DNA of 64,000 nt from Bacillota bacterium (GTDB lineage: Bacteria > Bacillota > Clostridia > Christensenellales > Aristaeellaceae): contig JAEZIN010000023.1 of the NCBI GenBank assembly GCA_023436585.1, positions 1 to 64,000 on the forward strand, written 5' to 3'. Positions 1 through 7,420 of this stretch are shown piece by piece. The number at the start of each line of letters is the position of its first letter. Position 1 is the stretch's first letter. The notes under the pieces are model-generated. The model had not been told where the DNA came from. It saw only the letters and a program-made list of their open reading frames with translations, and did not search any database. The position numbers and the translations under genes were made by a program.

Positions 1-55
1 TGAACCTAGACAATACGAGTCAGAGTCGTAGGTGCTGCCGTTACACCATTCCCCA
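1..55 (-). tRNA. tRNA-Gln (anticodon CTG), 3' part cut off by window edge
   Basis: Read on the minus strand, the first 55 bases begin TGGGGAATGGTGTAACGG, the typical 5' half of bacterial tRNA-Gln. They continue into a five-base-pair anticodon stem (TACGA/TCGTA) enclosing the loop CTCTGAC, which gives anticodon CTG. The sequence stops in the T-arm (GGTTCA), so the 3' acceptor strand lies outside the window. A strong promoter lies directly upstream. Confidence 0.88.
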
Positions 56-82
56 ACATGCAATCAAAGGATTGCGAATGCC

Positions 83-111
83 ATTATAAAAGAAACAGAT
101 TATTTTGTCAA
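83..111 (-). promoter_or_regulatory. Sigma-A promoter of the tRNA-Gln gene
   Basis: On the minus strand TTGACA (111-106) and TATAAT (88-83) are both perfect consensus hexamers separated by exactly 17 bp. The -10 element ends 27 bases before the tRNA 5' end, leaving a short leader. This is the strongest-looking promoter in the window, as expected for a stable RNA gene. Confidence 0.85.
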
Positions 112-188
112 GCAGTTTTTTGGGAAGACTGACAACTGTCACAAGCTTTCACAGTTCACATTTTATTCACATCTGCGATGCATTCCTT

Positions 189-197
189 TGTTATAAT
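189..197 (+). promoter_or_regulatory. Extended -10 promoter of the ABC exporter operon
   Basis: TGTTATAAT is an extended -10 element (TG-n-TATAAT) located 33 bases before the first ATG of the operon. No good -35 hexamer is found at 17 bp, which is usual for extended -10 promoters. It is inferred from sequence only. Confidence 0.55.
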
Positions 198-229
198 AAC
201 CCCGTAAAGTCTAGAAACGAGGAGCATTC

Positions 230-1186
230 ATGTTAAAGCTGGAAGGTGTCGCAAAGCGCTATGGATCCGTTTACGCTCTGAAGGACGTAAGCTTTTCTGC
301 GCCTCAAGGCCAGGTGCTGGGCTTACTCGGGCAGAATGGAGCCGGGAAGACCACGGCGCTGAATATTTTGACGGGGTACCTTTCGGCAACACGGGGCACC
401 GTAACAATCGGCGGATACGATATTCTGCAAAACCCCAGGGAAGCCAAGCGGCTGATGGGATATTTGCCGGAGCAGCCGCCATTGTACGATGAGATGACGG
501 TGGAAAGCTACCTTCGTTTTTGCTGCAGGCTGAAGGAAGTGGACCGCAAAGCCATCCCCGGCCATGTGGAAGAAATCCTTCACACAACGGGCCTCGATGA
601 GGTGGCCGGGCGGAAGCTTGGCAACTTGTCCAAGGGATATAGGCAGCGGTCGGGCATTGCACAAGCGCTGTGCGGCGCGCCGGAGCTGCTGGTGCTGGAT
701 GAGCCTACCGTGGGGCTGGACCCAAGACAGGTAACAGAGATCCGCGCCCTTATCAAAACGCTTGGGGAAAAGCACACGGTGGTATTCTCCTCCCACATGC
801 TTCATGAAATTCAATCCCTGTGCCGGCGGGTAGTCATTCTTCATCAGGGCCGTTTGATTCGGGAGGCTGACATGGAAGAGTTGACGGGCGCGACGGGGGA
901 TACGGTGCGTCTTAGGGTCTCCATACAAATGAAAGAACGGCTGCTTCTGCCGGCTTTGAGCAGTCTGGATTGCGTGAAGCGCGTTCAGGTGCTGCCGACG
1001 CCGGATGCGGACATCACCGAGGCTGCTTTAGAGTGCCGCAGGAATATGCAGCCTGAAACGAAGCTGTTTACGCTACTGTGCGGCTTACAGGCGCCGCTTT
1101 TGCGCCTGACACCGATGTATGATACCCTGGAGGAAGTGTTTCTGCAAGCTACCAGCGGAGCCGACCTCCCGGAAAAAAAGGATTGA
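230..1186 (+). CDS. ABC transporter ATP-binding protein, GldA/ABC-2 exporter type
   Basis: ATPase subunit of an ABC-2 type export system. Of its 318 residues, about 1-215 form the nucleotide-binding domain: Walker A GQNGAGKTT (about 34-42), signature LSKGYRQR (about 133-140), Walker B LLVLDEPTVGLDP and an H-loop in FSSHMLHE. The remaining 100 residues are a C-terminal extension usual for GldA/CcmA-like ATPases. The start follows an AACGAGGAG ribosome-binding site. It heads a tightly packed operon with an ABC-2 permease, a GldG-like protein and a DUF4340 protein, so it most likely energises export of an envelope-related substrate. The substrate is unknown. The Gld name refers to architecture; gliding is not implied. 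Confidence 0.93.
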   Translation: MLKLEGVAKRYGSVYALKDVSFSAPQGQVLGLLGQNGAGKTTALNILTGYLSATRGTVTIGGYDILQNPREAKRLMGYLPEQPPLYDEMTVESYLRFCCRLKEVDRKAIPGHVEEILHTTGLDEVAGRKLGNLSKGYRQRSGIAQALCGAPELLVLDEPTVGLDPRQVTEIRALIKTLGEKHTVVFSSHMLHEIQSLCRRVVILHQGRLIREADMEELTGATGDTVRLRVSIQMKERLLLPALSSLDCVKRVQVLPTPDADITEAALECRRNMQPETKLFTLLCGLQAPLLRLTPMYDTLEEVFLQATSGADLPEKKD

Positions 1187-1190
1187 GAAA

Positions 1191-1901
1191 ATGATCGCCA
1201 TTTGGAAGAGGGAGATGCAAAGCTATTTTTCCACACCTGTGGGCTACGTGTTCATGGGTGTATTCCTGGCGCTTTCCGGAATCATGTTCTATCTACAGAA
1301 TATAAGCGCATTGAACAGCAATGTGTTGTATCTTTTGAGCCAGACCACGTTCCTGTGGCTGCTTCTTTCTCCGGTACTTACCATGCGCCTTATGGCGGAG
1401 GAGCGGCACCAAAAAACCGACCAGCTGCTGCTTACGTCCCCCGTATCTTTGTGGGGGGTAGTGGCCGGGAAGTATTTTGCCGCTGCGGCGGTGCTCTTTG
1501 CCACGGTGTTTTTGTCGCTGAGCTATGTGCTGGTGATAGCTGTATTCGGCAAGGTCTATCTTGGGGAACTGATCGTGGGATACCTTGGCTTCCTGTTGCA
1601 GGGCTGCTCCTTCCTGGCGCTGGACCTGTATATTTCCGGGTGCGCCCGCAGCCAGGTAACGGCAGCTGTCGCCGCCTTCGGCATCAACCTGGGGCTTTGG
1701 GTGCTGGATTTATTGGCTACTGCGGTAACGCTGCCCGTAATAACGCCGGTTCTGCGTTTTTTGAGCCTGTATGACAGGTACCAGCCCTTCCTGCTGGGGC
1801 AGCTGTCTTATGCCAGCATTCTGTATTATGTGTCCTTTTGCTTTGTCTTCCTGTTTATGACGGTGCGCATGCTGGACGCGCGCCGCTGGAGGGAGGGCTG
1901 A
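1191..1901 (+). CDS. ABC-2 type permease, GldF-like
   Basis: Integral membrane subunit of the exporter, 236 aa from the ATG at 1191, four bases after the ATPase stop. An upstream in-frame ATG at 1119 would lie deep inside the ATPase gene and is rejected. The N-terminus MIAIWKREMQSYFSTPVGY is the typical cytoplasmic start of ABC-2 permeases of this group. About six hydrophobic segments follow (near 20-40, 50-75, 95-120, 125-150, 160-185 and 205-228). The motif RLMAEERHQKTDQLLLTSPVS between helices 2 and 3 is typical of GldF/NosY-like permeases. It pairs with the preceding ATPase and the following GldG-like protein. Confidence 0.9.
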   Translation: MIAIWKREMQSYFSTPVGYVFMGVFLALSGIMFYLQNISALNSNVLYLLSQTTFLWLLLSPVLTMRLMAEERHQKTDQLLLTSPVSLWGVVAGKYFAAAAVLFATVFLSLSYVLVIAVFGKVYLGELIVGYLGFLLQGCSFLALDLYISGCARSQVTAAVAAFGINLGLWVLDLLATAVTLPVITPVLRFLSLYDRYQPFLLGQLSYASILYYVSFCFVFLFMTVRMLDARRWREG

Positions 1902-1903
1902 GT

Positions 1904-3355
1904 ATGAAGAAGATGATGTTTTGGAAACACCCCAAGTGGCGCTATGGAGGCTATGCCTTTGCGGTGACGGCCATTGTGATCGCTGTTTTGGTTCTTGTCA
2001 ACCTGGGTTTTGGCGAACTGGAAACAAAAAACGGATGGCGGCAGGATTTATCCTTCAATAACCTGACCACACAAAGCGAAACGACATTGAAGGTACTAAA
2101 CTCCCTTCCGTATCCCGTGCACATTTACGCGCTGTATACACCTGGCAGCGAGGACCTGGCGATGGTGGAGGTTTTAAACCGATATCAGGCGGGCAGCAGC
2201 CTTGTAACCTATGAAATGCTGGAATTAAGCAAAAGCCCCGGGCTCTTGGCAAAATTCCAGGGGACTACTGGTAACACACTAACAGTCAACAGCCTCATCG
2301 TATCCTGCGAGACGACGGGCCGTTACAAGATACTTACTCCCGAAAGCTTTTCCACGGTGGGGTACAGCGTTGAAAGCGGCGAATACGGGGTTGATTTGCT
2401 GTATGAAAAGCGGATCACCGAGGCGGTTTCGTATGTTACCCGCGCGGAAATACCGGAAATCATGCTGCTAAGCGGCAATGGCGAGCTGGAAGGGGCTAGT
2501 GTGTCGGCGCTTACACAGTCGCTGACAAGCAATAATTATTCCGTCCGCACTGTGAACCTGCGCAACGGGGATACGCTTGGTCCCAATTCGCTGCTGATGA
2601 TCCTCTCTCCCATAAAAGACCTGACGAAAGAGGAGCTTGATTCCATCACCGCTTTTTCCAAGGCAGGCGGGGCCCTTTTCATTACATGCGATTATGAGGA
2701 TGACCTTACCGGCATGGACAATTACCTGTCGCTGCTGCGCTCCTTCGGCATGGTGCCGCAAAACGGAATGGTGATCGCCTCCGCCGACGAACCGGATACC
2801 TATTACAGCGATACCACAAATTTAACGCCCCATGTCCTGCCTGGTGAAGCCACGGATCCCCTTATTGCCGCCGGCGCGAATGCGCTGCTTATGGGCAGTT
2901 CAAGGGCTTTTGAAGAGCCGTCTACTGATATCAGCGGCCTGACGGTGACGCCGGTACTGGCCAGCGGCTACAAGGCGTATCTGCGGGATATATATGGGGA
3001 GAACAAGTCTATCGCCCAGCAGGATACCGACCCTGTCGGCCCATTTTCGCTGGCACTCTTAAGCACCCGTACCCAGGAGGATGGAACGCTTTCCCGGGCT
3101 TTTATCCTGGGCAGCAGTCTTGTGATGACCGAAAGCTCACTGTATAACATTTCGTATAACCTGGAATTCACGCTTAGGTTCTGCGAATACCTGCTGAATC
3201 AAAAGCCCGTTTCTCTGGATATCATCTCCAAGCCCTACACGCGGCCAGGGTTGAAGGAAGCAAGCCGCACTGCCGGCGGCGCGGTAGCCGTGGCGATGCC
3301 CCTGATGGTCCTTATACTTGCGCTGGTGATACTTCTGCCACGGCGTCATCGCTAA
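1904..3355 (+). CDS. GldG-like ABC transporter auxiliary protein
   Basis: 483 aa from the ATG at 1904, which lies two bases after the permease stop and behind GGAGGG. One transmembrane helix near the N-terminus (about 16-36) is followed by a large extracytoplasmic part that begins with DLSFNNLTTQSETTLKVL, a pattern seen in GldG-family proteins. Residues around 195-330 contain an ABC-type auxiliary domain like that of IFT52/GldG (EIMLLSGNGELEG, then LLMILSPIKDLTKEE). A second membrane helix near residues 455-478 is followed by a short basic tail. It is predicted to form the extracytoplasmic part of the exporter with the two genes upstream. Confidence 0.85.
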   Translation: MKKMMFWKHPKWRYGGYAFAVTAIVIAVLVLVNLGFGELETKNGWRQDLSFNNLTTQSETTLKVLNSLPYPVHIYALYTPGSEDLAMVEVLNRYQAGSSLVTYEMLELSKSPGLLAKFQGTTGNTLTVNSLIVSCETTGRYKILTPESFSTVGYSVESGEYGVDLLYEKRITEAVSYVTRAEIPEIMLLSGNGELEGASVSALTQSLTSNNYSVRTVNLRNGDTLGPNSLLMILSPIKDLTKEELDSITAFSKAGGALFITCDYEDDLTGMDNYLSLLRSFGMVPQNGMVIASADEPDTYYSDTTNLTPHVLPGEATDPLIAAGANALLMGSSRAFEEPSTDISGLTVTPVLASGYKAYLRDIYGENKSIAQQDTDPVGPFSLALLSTRTQEDGTLSRAFILGSSLVMTESSLYNISYNLEFTLRFCEYLLNQKPVSLDIISKPYTRPGLKEASRTAGGAVAVAMPLMVLILALVILLPRRHR

Positions 3356-3374
3356 ATTTGCATTTGGAGGTTTC

Positions 3375-4862
3375 ATGGAAAAACCTTTAAAAAGAAAAAG
3401 GAAAGCAACCCGCCCCCGGCGGTTGCTTTTCCTTGCTTTGCTGGCGGTTGCCCTGGCAGCCGGAGCCGTATTTTTTTATGCCGCATCTAAAAGCCCCGGA
3501 AAGATTCCTCTTGTGCAAAGCGTCTCCACCCGCCGTTCGCTTATAAAGCGGCAAGTGGAGGAAGTGGCCCGTATTGCCGTATCGCGAAAAAGCGGCGAGG
3601 GCTATGTACTGATTGGGGAAAGCGGCCGCTTGTCCGTTCAGGGGCGGCCTGATTTTGTGATGGATGAAGACAAGCAAAAATCGCTGCTGGAGGACTGCGC
3701 CATTATAGACGCTGAAAATACGGTATCGGAATCCAGGGAGGAATGGGAGCCCCACAAGGCGGACTTTGGCCTTGATTCTCCTTCCGTCACGGTAGATATT
3801 ACCTATACGGACGGCAAAACGGCCAACTTTTCCCTGGGGGCAAAGTCACCGGTCAATAACTGGAATTATTTCGCGCTGGAAAATGATCCGGGATTGTACC
3901 TTGCTTCTGCGGACCTTATTGAATTGTTTGACCAGGACGTGACCGCGTTCCATCACGTGGATCAGCTTTTGATCCACCACCAGCGTATCGACAGCATCAC
4001 CATCCAAAATGGTTCAGGCAATATAGAGGCCGCCTGGAAGCTGGAAGCGGATATAACAGACGTAAACGCTCTTTCCGCCTGGCGAATGACAACGCCCTAC
4101 AGCTATCCCTGCGATACTGATGCTATGGAAACGCTTGTATCCGCCATGGAAAAGCTGTACCTTGGCCGGTTCGTATCCAAGGCTACGGAGGAGGCAAAGG
4201 CGCAGTACGGTTTTACGCCGCCAAAGCGCATCATCACGCTGCACCAGGCTGCTGGAGAAATTGCCGCAGTAGGCGAATCCGGCGCATATGAGGTCACGCC
4301 TTATCCCGAAAGCACCTTGACGCTGACGCTTGGCACAGCCGGGGGTGACTATGTGGAATATGTTGAGGTGGGCGGTTCCATCTACCTGGTAAGCACCATT
4401 TCCCAGCCGCTGCTTAGCAGTTTGGTGCCGGAAAACACGCTGCTAAAACAGCCTGCCGCCATCTCCCTGGATATGGTAAAGGCCCTGATGGTGGAAATAA
4501 GCGGCGAAAGCCGCACGTATACGCTAAGCAGGGTGGAGCGGGTGCTGCCCAACAATGAGCTGGCTACCGATGAAAATGGCAACGTGCTGATGGATACGTT
4601 TGTGGACCTGAATGGCAGGGAATATAGCTTCCCGGATTTTGAGGCGGCGATTACCGTGCTGCAGAGCGTTACCGTTTCCGGCAGGCTGCCTGTGAGCTTT
4701 ATACCGGGCGATAAACCTGCCGTCAAGCTGATTTTTACCCTCTTGGATGGCCGGACCCGCACATTGGAAACTGCTCCCTTTGACGCACTACATGATGCCC
4801 TTTCAGTGGACGGCACATACCTGTACTACCTGCCCAAGGGCGCGCTGGAAAAGGGGCTATAA
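3375..4862 (+). CDS. DUF4340 domain-containing membrane-anchored protein
   Basis: 495 aa, starting at an ATG behind TTTGGAGG, 19 bases after the GldG-like gene. A strongly basic N-terminus (KRKRKATRPRR) precedes one transmembrane helix at about 16-36; the rest is predicted extracytoplasmic. DUF4340 proteins contain repeated beta-rich units, and patterns such as FGLDSPSVTVDITYTDGKT and FSLGAKSPVNNWNYF fit that family. DUF4340 genes commonly follow GldA/F/G-like exporter genes, as here. The molecular function is not known; a role in handling the exported substrate is inferred from gene order only. Confidence 0.85.
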   Translation: MEKPLKRKRKATRPRRLLFLALLAVALAAGAVFFYAASKSPGKIPLVQSVSTRRSLIKRQVEEVARIAVSRKSGEGYVLIGESGRLSVQGRPDFVMDEDKQKSLLEDCAIIDAENTVSESREEWEPHKADFGLDSPSVTVDITYTDGKTANFSLGAKSPVNNWNYFALENDPGLYLASADLIELFDQDVTAFHHVDQLLIHHQRIDSITIQNGSGNIEAAWKLEADITDVNALSAWRMTTPYSYPCDTDAMETLVSAMEKLYLGRFVSKATEEAKAQYGFTPPKRIITLHQAAGEIAAVGESGAYEVTPYPESTLTLTLGTAGGDYVEYVEVGGSIYLVSTISQPLLSSLVPENTLLKQPAAISLDMVKALMVEISGESRTYTLSRVERVLPNNELATDENGNVLMDTFVDLNGREYSFPDFEAAITVLQSVTVSGRLPVSFIPGDKPAVKLIFTLLDGRTRTLETAPFDALHDALSVDGTYLYYLPKGALEKGL

Positions 4863-4894
4863 CCATACTGCCCTGGAAACAAGATGCAAGTTGA

Positions 4895-5520
4895 ATGTAT
4901 ATTAAGGCTTCCCCTGGAGGGGAAGCTTAAGACGAAGGAGACTGATGAGGTGTATATGGTGGCAATATGTAGTAGCAAGACACCTCATCCGTCGCTGCGC
5001 GCCACCTTCCCCTCCAGTAAACGCTGATTTATTCGAAGATATGTCATTTATATCGCAGCGAAGAATCTTGAACCCTTTGCCGTATAAAGATTCTTCGGTC
5101 GCTTCGCTTCCTCAGAATGTCACGTTGGCGCATTAATCATTGTTTACTCAAGGGCAAGGCTTTTATGAAGTGTTAATGGATGAGCAGTTATTCGAAGCTA
5201 AACACCTCATCCGGCGCTGCGGCGCCACCTTCCCCTCAAAGGGGAAGGCTTTTGGAAAGCCTCCCTCTTGAGGCTCCATAGCCGAAGCGCCGCCTGTGGC
5301 TCCGCAACCCCGACCCCGCCAGTGGCGGAAATGTGAGGGGTGGATGAGGCTGGCGAAACGGGTTCCGTAGCTGAGCACCGCCTGTGGCGGATAAAGCGAA
5401 GCGATGCGACGATTGAACCGCCGGGCAGGCAAGCGGAGCGCAGCACCGCGACGATTGAGCCAGATGGGATGGAGCCGCCCGCAGGCGGCGGAAGGAGTAA
5501 AAGTATTCTATATCATCCCT
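4895..5520. repeat. Composite of interspersed intergenic repeats
   Basis: The 684-base gap after the ABC operon holds no convincing gene. It contains a perfect 9-bp hairpin (GCTTCCCCT/AGGGGAAGC, 4907-4926). Two copies of a CACCTCATCCG...GCCACCTTCCCCTC unit lie near 4979-5016 and 5205-5240. An AAGAATCTT...AAGATTCTTCGGTCGCTTCGCT unit occupies about 5055-5125; this type is seen repeatedly in spacers of gut Firmicutes. From 5290 to 5500 there are units with CCGCCTGTGGC, CCAGTGGCGGAAATG, GGCGAAACG and GCGACGATTGA that recur at 6535-6640 and, inverted, at 46600-46975. Short open frames here are side effects of the repeats. Confidence 0.75.
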
Positions 5521-5546
5521 GGGGGTGATGTCTGCATCATGGATAT

Positions 5547-6371
5547 TTATTCTGGCTGGCAGGTAGGGCAGAAATAGATATTTCCGCCCAAGTAGGCCTG
5601 GCGCACAAGCGTGCCGCCGCATATGGGGCAAGGCTTGTCCAGCGTGTTTTTCGAAAGAAGACAAACATATCCGCCTGGCTGGCCATACAGATCCTTTTCC
5701 GTATCCCGGCCGCCTTTGTCTGTCATTTCCCGTAAGGTTTCCGTAACGGCGGTGAACAGCTTCATTTTCTGCTCCTGGGTCAAAGACGACAGCTTTGTTT
5801 TGGGATGGATGCGCGCATTGAACAGAATATCCTGCAAAACGCCGTTGCCAAGGCCGGGGATCCGCTGCTCTGTGGCCAAAAACGCCTTGGCGCTTAAGGT
5901 AGGCTTTGCTTCGGCCATCATTTTTTCAAAATAAGCTTCGTTGAAAGCATCGCTCAAAGGGAAAGGTTTCGCTTTGGCGATATGGTAATAGGGATTGTCG
6001 TACGCATCTGCTTTGAACGCCTGCATGCCCCCGTACATCTGCACGGTGCAGATGAGTGCAGATCCGTCCGACAGTTCCACAAACAGCTGGTGCTTGTCAG
6101 GCCTCTTGGCGCCTGCGGGGAGCAACCGCATATTGATGCCGTCGTTCACCACAATGCGCGCATCGTTAGCTGCGATTTCCACTTGCCCGCCGAAAGCATG
6201 CACATCATCCACTGTTTTCCCGGTGAGAAGGTCATTATACCCGGCAGGATCGCCATGGTAGAAGGCAAATCCGTGAGGCGCAGTATTGGCTTGCACTTTT
6301 TCGATACGCTTTCCCAATATACTTTCCCGCAACTGACGGGCCAGTGTTTGGCTTTCCGGAAGCTCCAGCAT
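5547..6371 (-). CDS. Nei/Fpg-family DNA glycosylase-like protein lacking the N-terminal proline
   Basis: 274 aa, full length for the formamidopyrimidine/endonuclease VIII family that excises damaged bases. The C-terminal zinc finger is intact (CPICGG...CPTCQ, about residues 247-272) and a helix-two-turn-helix region with LGNGVLQDILF precedes it. The N-terminus reads MLELPES instead of the usual MPELPE. The catalytic Pro is therefore replaced by Leu, while the adjacent Glu is kept. Because Leu after Met normally blocks Met removal, the usual N-terminal amine nucleophile would be missing. A sub-branch of clostridial proteins beginning MIELPE is known to me, so this is probably a conserved variant and not an error. 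Activity is uncertain. Confidence 0.85.
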   Translation of the reverse strand: MLELPESQTLARQLRESILGKRIEKVQANTAPHGFAFYHGDPAGYNDLLTGKTVDDVHAFGGQVEIAANDARIVVNDGINMRLLPAGAKRPDKHQLFVELSDGSALICTVQMYGGMQAFKADAYDNPYYHIAKAKPFPLSDAFNEAYFEKMMAEAKPTLSAKAFLATEQRIPGLGNGVLQDILFNARIHPKTKLSSLTQEQKMKLFTAVTETLREMTDKGGRDTEKDLYGQPGGYVCLLSKNTLDKPCPICGGTLVRQAYLGGNIYFCPTCQPE

Positions 6372-6514
6372 ATGATACCCTCCAGATATTCATTTTTTTC
6401 CAGTATATCATATAAGAATGACTCATGCAAAATAAATAGATTCACTATAAACAATAGTAAATTCCTTGGGGGCGCAACGAGGGGGCCGCTGCCCCCTCGT
6501 TTTAAATCGTCTCA

Positions 6515-6720
6515 GCCCGCTTTGCTAGCGCCATAACCCTGCCCCTGCCAGTGGCGGAAATGGGCAGGATGGAGGCGGGAAGCGAAACGAGCCGTGCAAG
6601 CGATAGCGAAGCAGAGCGACGATTGAGCTTCCGGACCGCGCGGGTGTTTGCGAAGCAAACATTCCTTAAACTTTTCATCGGCCGCGAGTGAAGCTCGCAG
6701 AGGAAAAGTGCAGGATCGAA
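6515..6720. repeat. Interspersed repeat copy between the glycosylase and zinc-ribbon genes
   Basis: The 449-base gap 6372-6820 has no gene. It holds units shared with 5290-5500 and with 46600-46975 in inverted form: CCAGTGGCGGAAATGGGC, GGAAGCGAAACGAGC and GCGACGATTGAG. A palindromic stretch (CGAAAAAATGATAATGTCATTTTTTCG by position 6717-6743) and the zinc-ribbon gene terminator lie at its right edge. Confidence 0.7.
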
Positions 6721-6750
6721 AAAATGATAATGTCATTTTTTCGAAATAAA

Positions 6751-6777
6751 GAAAACCCCGCTTCATAGGAAGCGGGG
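6751..6777 (-). terminator. Intrinsic terminator of the zinc-ribbon gene
   Basis: On the minus strand a 9-bp GC-rich stem (CCCCGCTTC, loop CTAT, GAAGCGGGG) is followed by TTTTCTTTATTT. It lies 44 bases after the zinc-ribbon stop codon. Confidence 0.85.
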
Positions 6778-6820
6778 CTCTTGTGCAAACGAATGTGGGC
6801 GGGGGTAGTTACCAGAGGAA

Positions 6821-7099
6821 TTACCGACGTGCCGCGAAGCACTCGCTGCAATAAACGGGACGGTCGTTCTTGGGTACAAAGGGAACTTGGGTGACTGCGC
6901 CGCAGTTAGCGCAAACCGCCTCGTGCATTTCACGAGGGGCCCCGGCAGCGGGACGGCTGGCCTTGCGTGCCGAACGGCAAGCCTTGCAACGGGTGGGCTC
7001 GTTCTGGAAACCTTTTTCGGCGTAGAATTCTTGCTCGCCAGCGGTAAACACGAACTCAGCACCACAGTCTTTGCAAACCAGCGTTTTGTCTTCGTACAT
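6821..7099 (-). CDS. Small zinc-ribbon protein (zf-trcl type) with two CxxC pairs sets
   Basis: 92 aa from the ATG at 7099, which follows CAGGGGGTTACC; an earlier in-frame ATG at 7168 lies inside the leader RNA and lacks a ribosome site. The N-terminal half has CKDCGAEF (about 10-17) and CKACRSAR (about 39-46), the treble-clef zinc ribbon called zf-trcl. The C-terminal half has CANCGAVTQVPF (about 65-76) and CSECF (about 86-90), a second CxxC-x(n)-CxxC ribbon. Such proteins are widespread in Firmicutes and probably bind nucleic acid or ribosomes, but the function is unproven. The gene stands alone, with a 250-nt leader RNA and its own terminator. Confidence 0.85.
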   Translation of the reverse strand: MYEDKTLVCKDCGAEFVFTAGEQEFYAEKGFQNEPTRCKACRSARKASRPAAGAPREMHEAVCANCGAVTQVPFVPKNDRPVYCSECFAARR

Positions 7100-7348
7100 G
7101 ATCTGGTAACCCCCTGAACTTTCTGATTCTAGTTTGATTATTTCGGCTGACCTGGTCTTTGACCCCACACCCGCCGGCTGGAAGTATTGCTACTAACGCA
7201 TGAGCGCCCTCACTCGCTCCTCTCGGCTGTTACGCCGGCCGGACTTATAACTAGACCGCGCCATGATCACCGGTACTTTGACCGGGTTACGTGGACCGCT
7301 TCGCCCGCGGCTGGCTTCGGCTTTCAACCACAGACCCGAAATACAACC
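7100..7348 (-). ncRNA. Structured leader RNA upstream of the zinc-ribbon gene
   Basis: A strong promoter starts transcription about 250 nt before the zinc-ribbon ATG. The leader is GC-rich and densely structured. Visible hairpins on the minus strand are CCGGT-CAAAGT-ACCGG (about 7285-7270), GAGCG-8 nt-CGCTC (about 7220-7203) and GGTC-AAA-GACC (about 7163-7153). A CCAGCCGGCGGGTGTGGGG block may pair with upstream CCGCGGGC or GTAACCCGG segments. No ORF with a ribosome site is found in it. Size, host group and the GGGTGTGGGGTC-type 3' block make the raiA large ncRNA class a candidate, but I cannot verify this; it could also be a cis-regulatory leader. Confidence 0.55.
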
Positions 7349-7354
7349 ATGCCT

Positions 7355-7383
7355 ATTATATAGCGTGTATTCCGAAAAAACAA
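7355..7383 (-). promoter_or_regulatory. Sigma-A promoter of the leader RNA / zinc-ribbon gene
   Basis: On the minus strand TTGTTT (7383-7378) and the perfect TATAAT (7360-7355) are separated by exactly 17 bp, placing the transcription start near 7348. Confidence 0.8.
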
Positions 7384-7420
7384 GAATAATTTTGCAGGAG
7401 TGAAGCATTTCGGGCTGTAT

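Noticed and set aside
5163..5528. Small ORFs in the 5.2-5.5 kb spacer
   Set aside because: Same repeat-derived open frames; they share sequence with the repeats near 6.5 and 46.6 kb.
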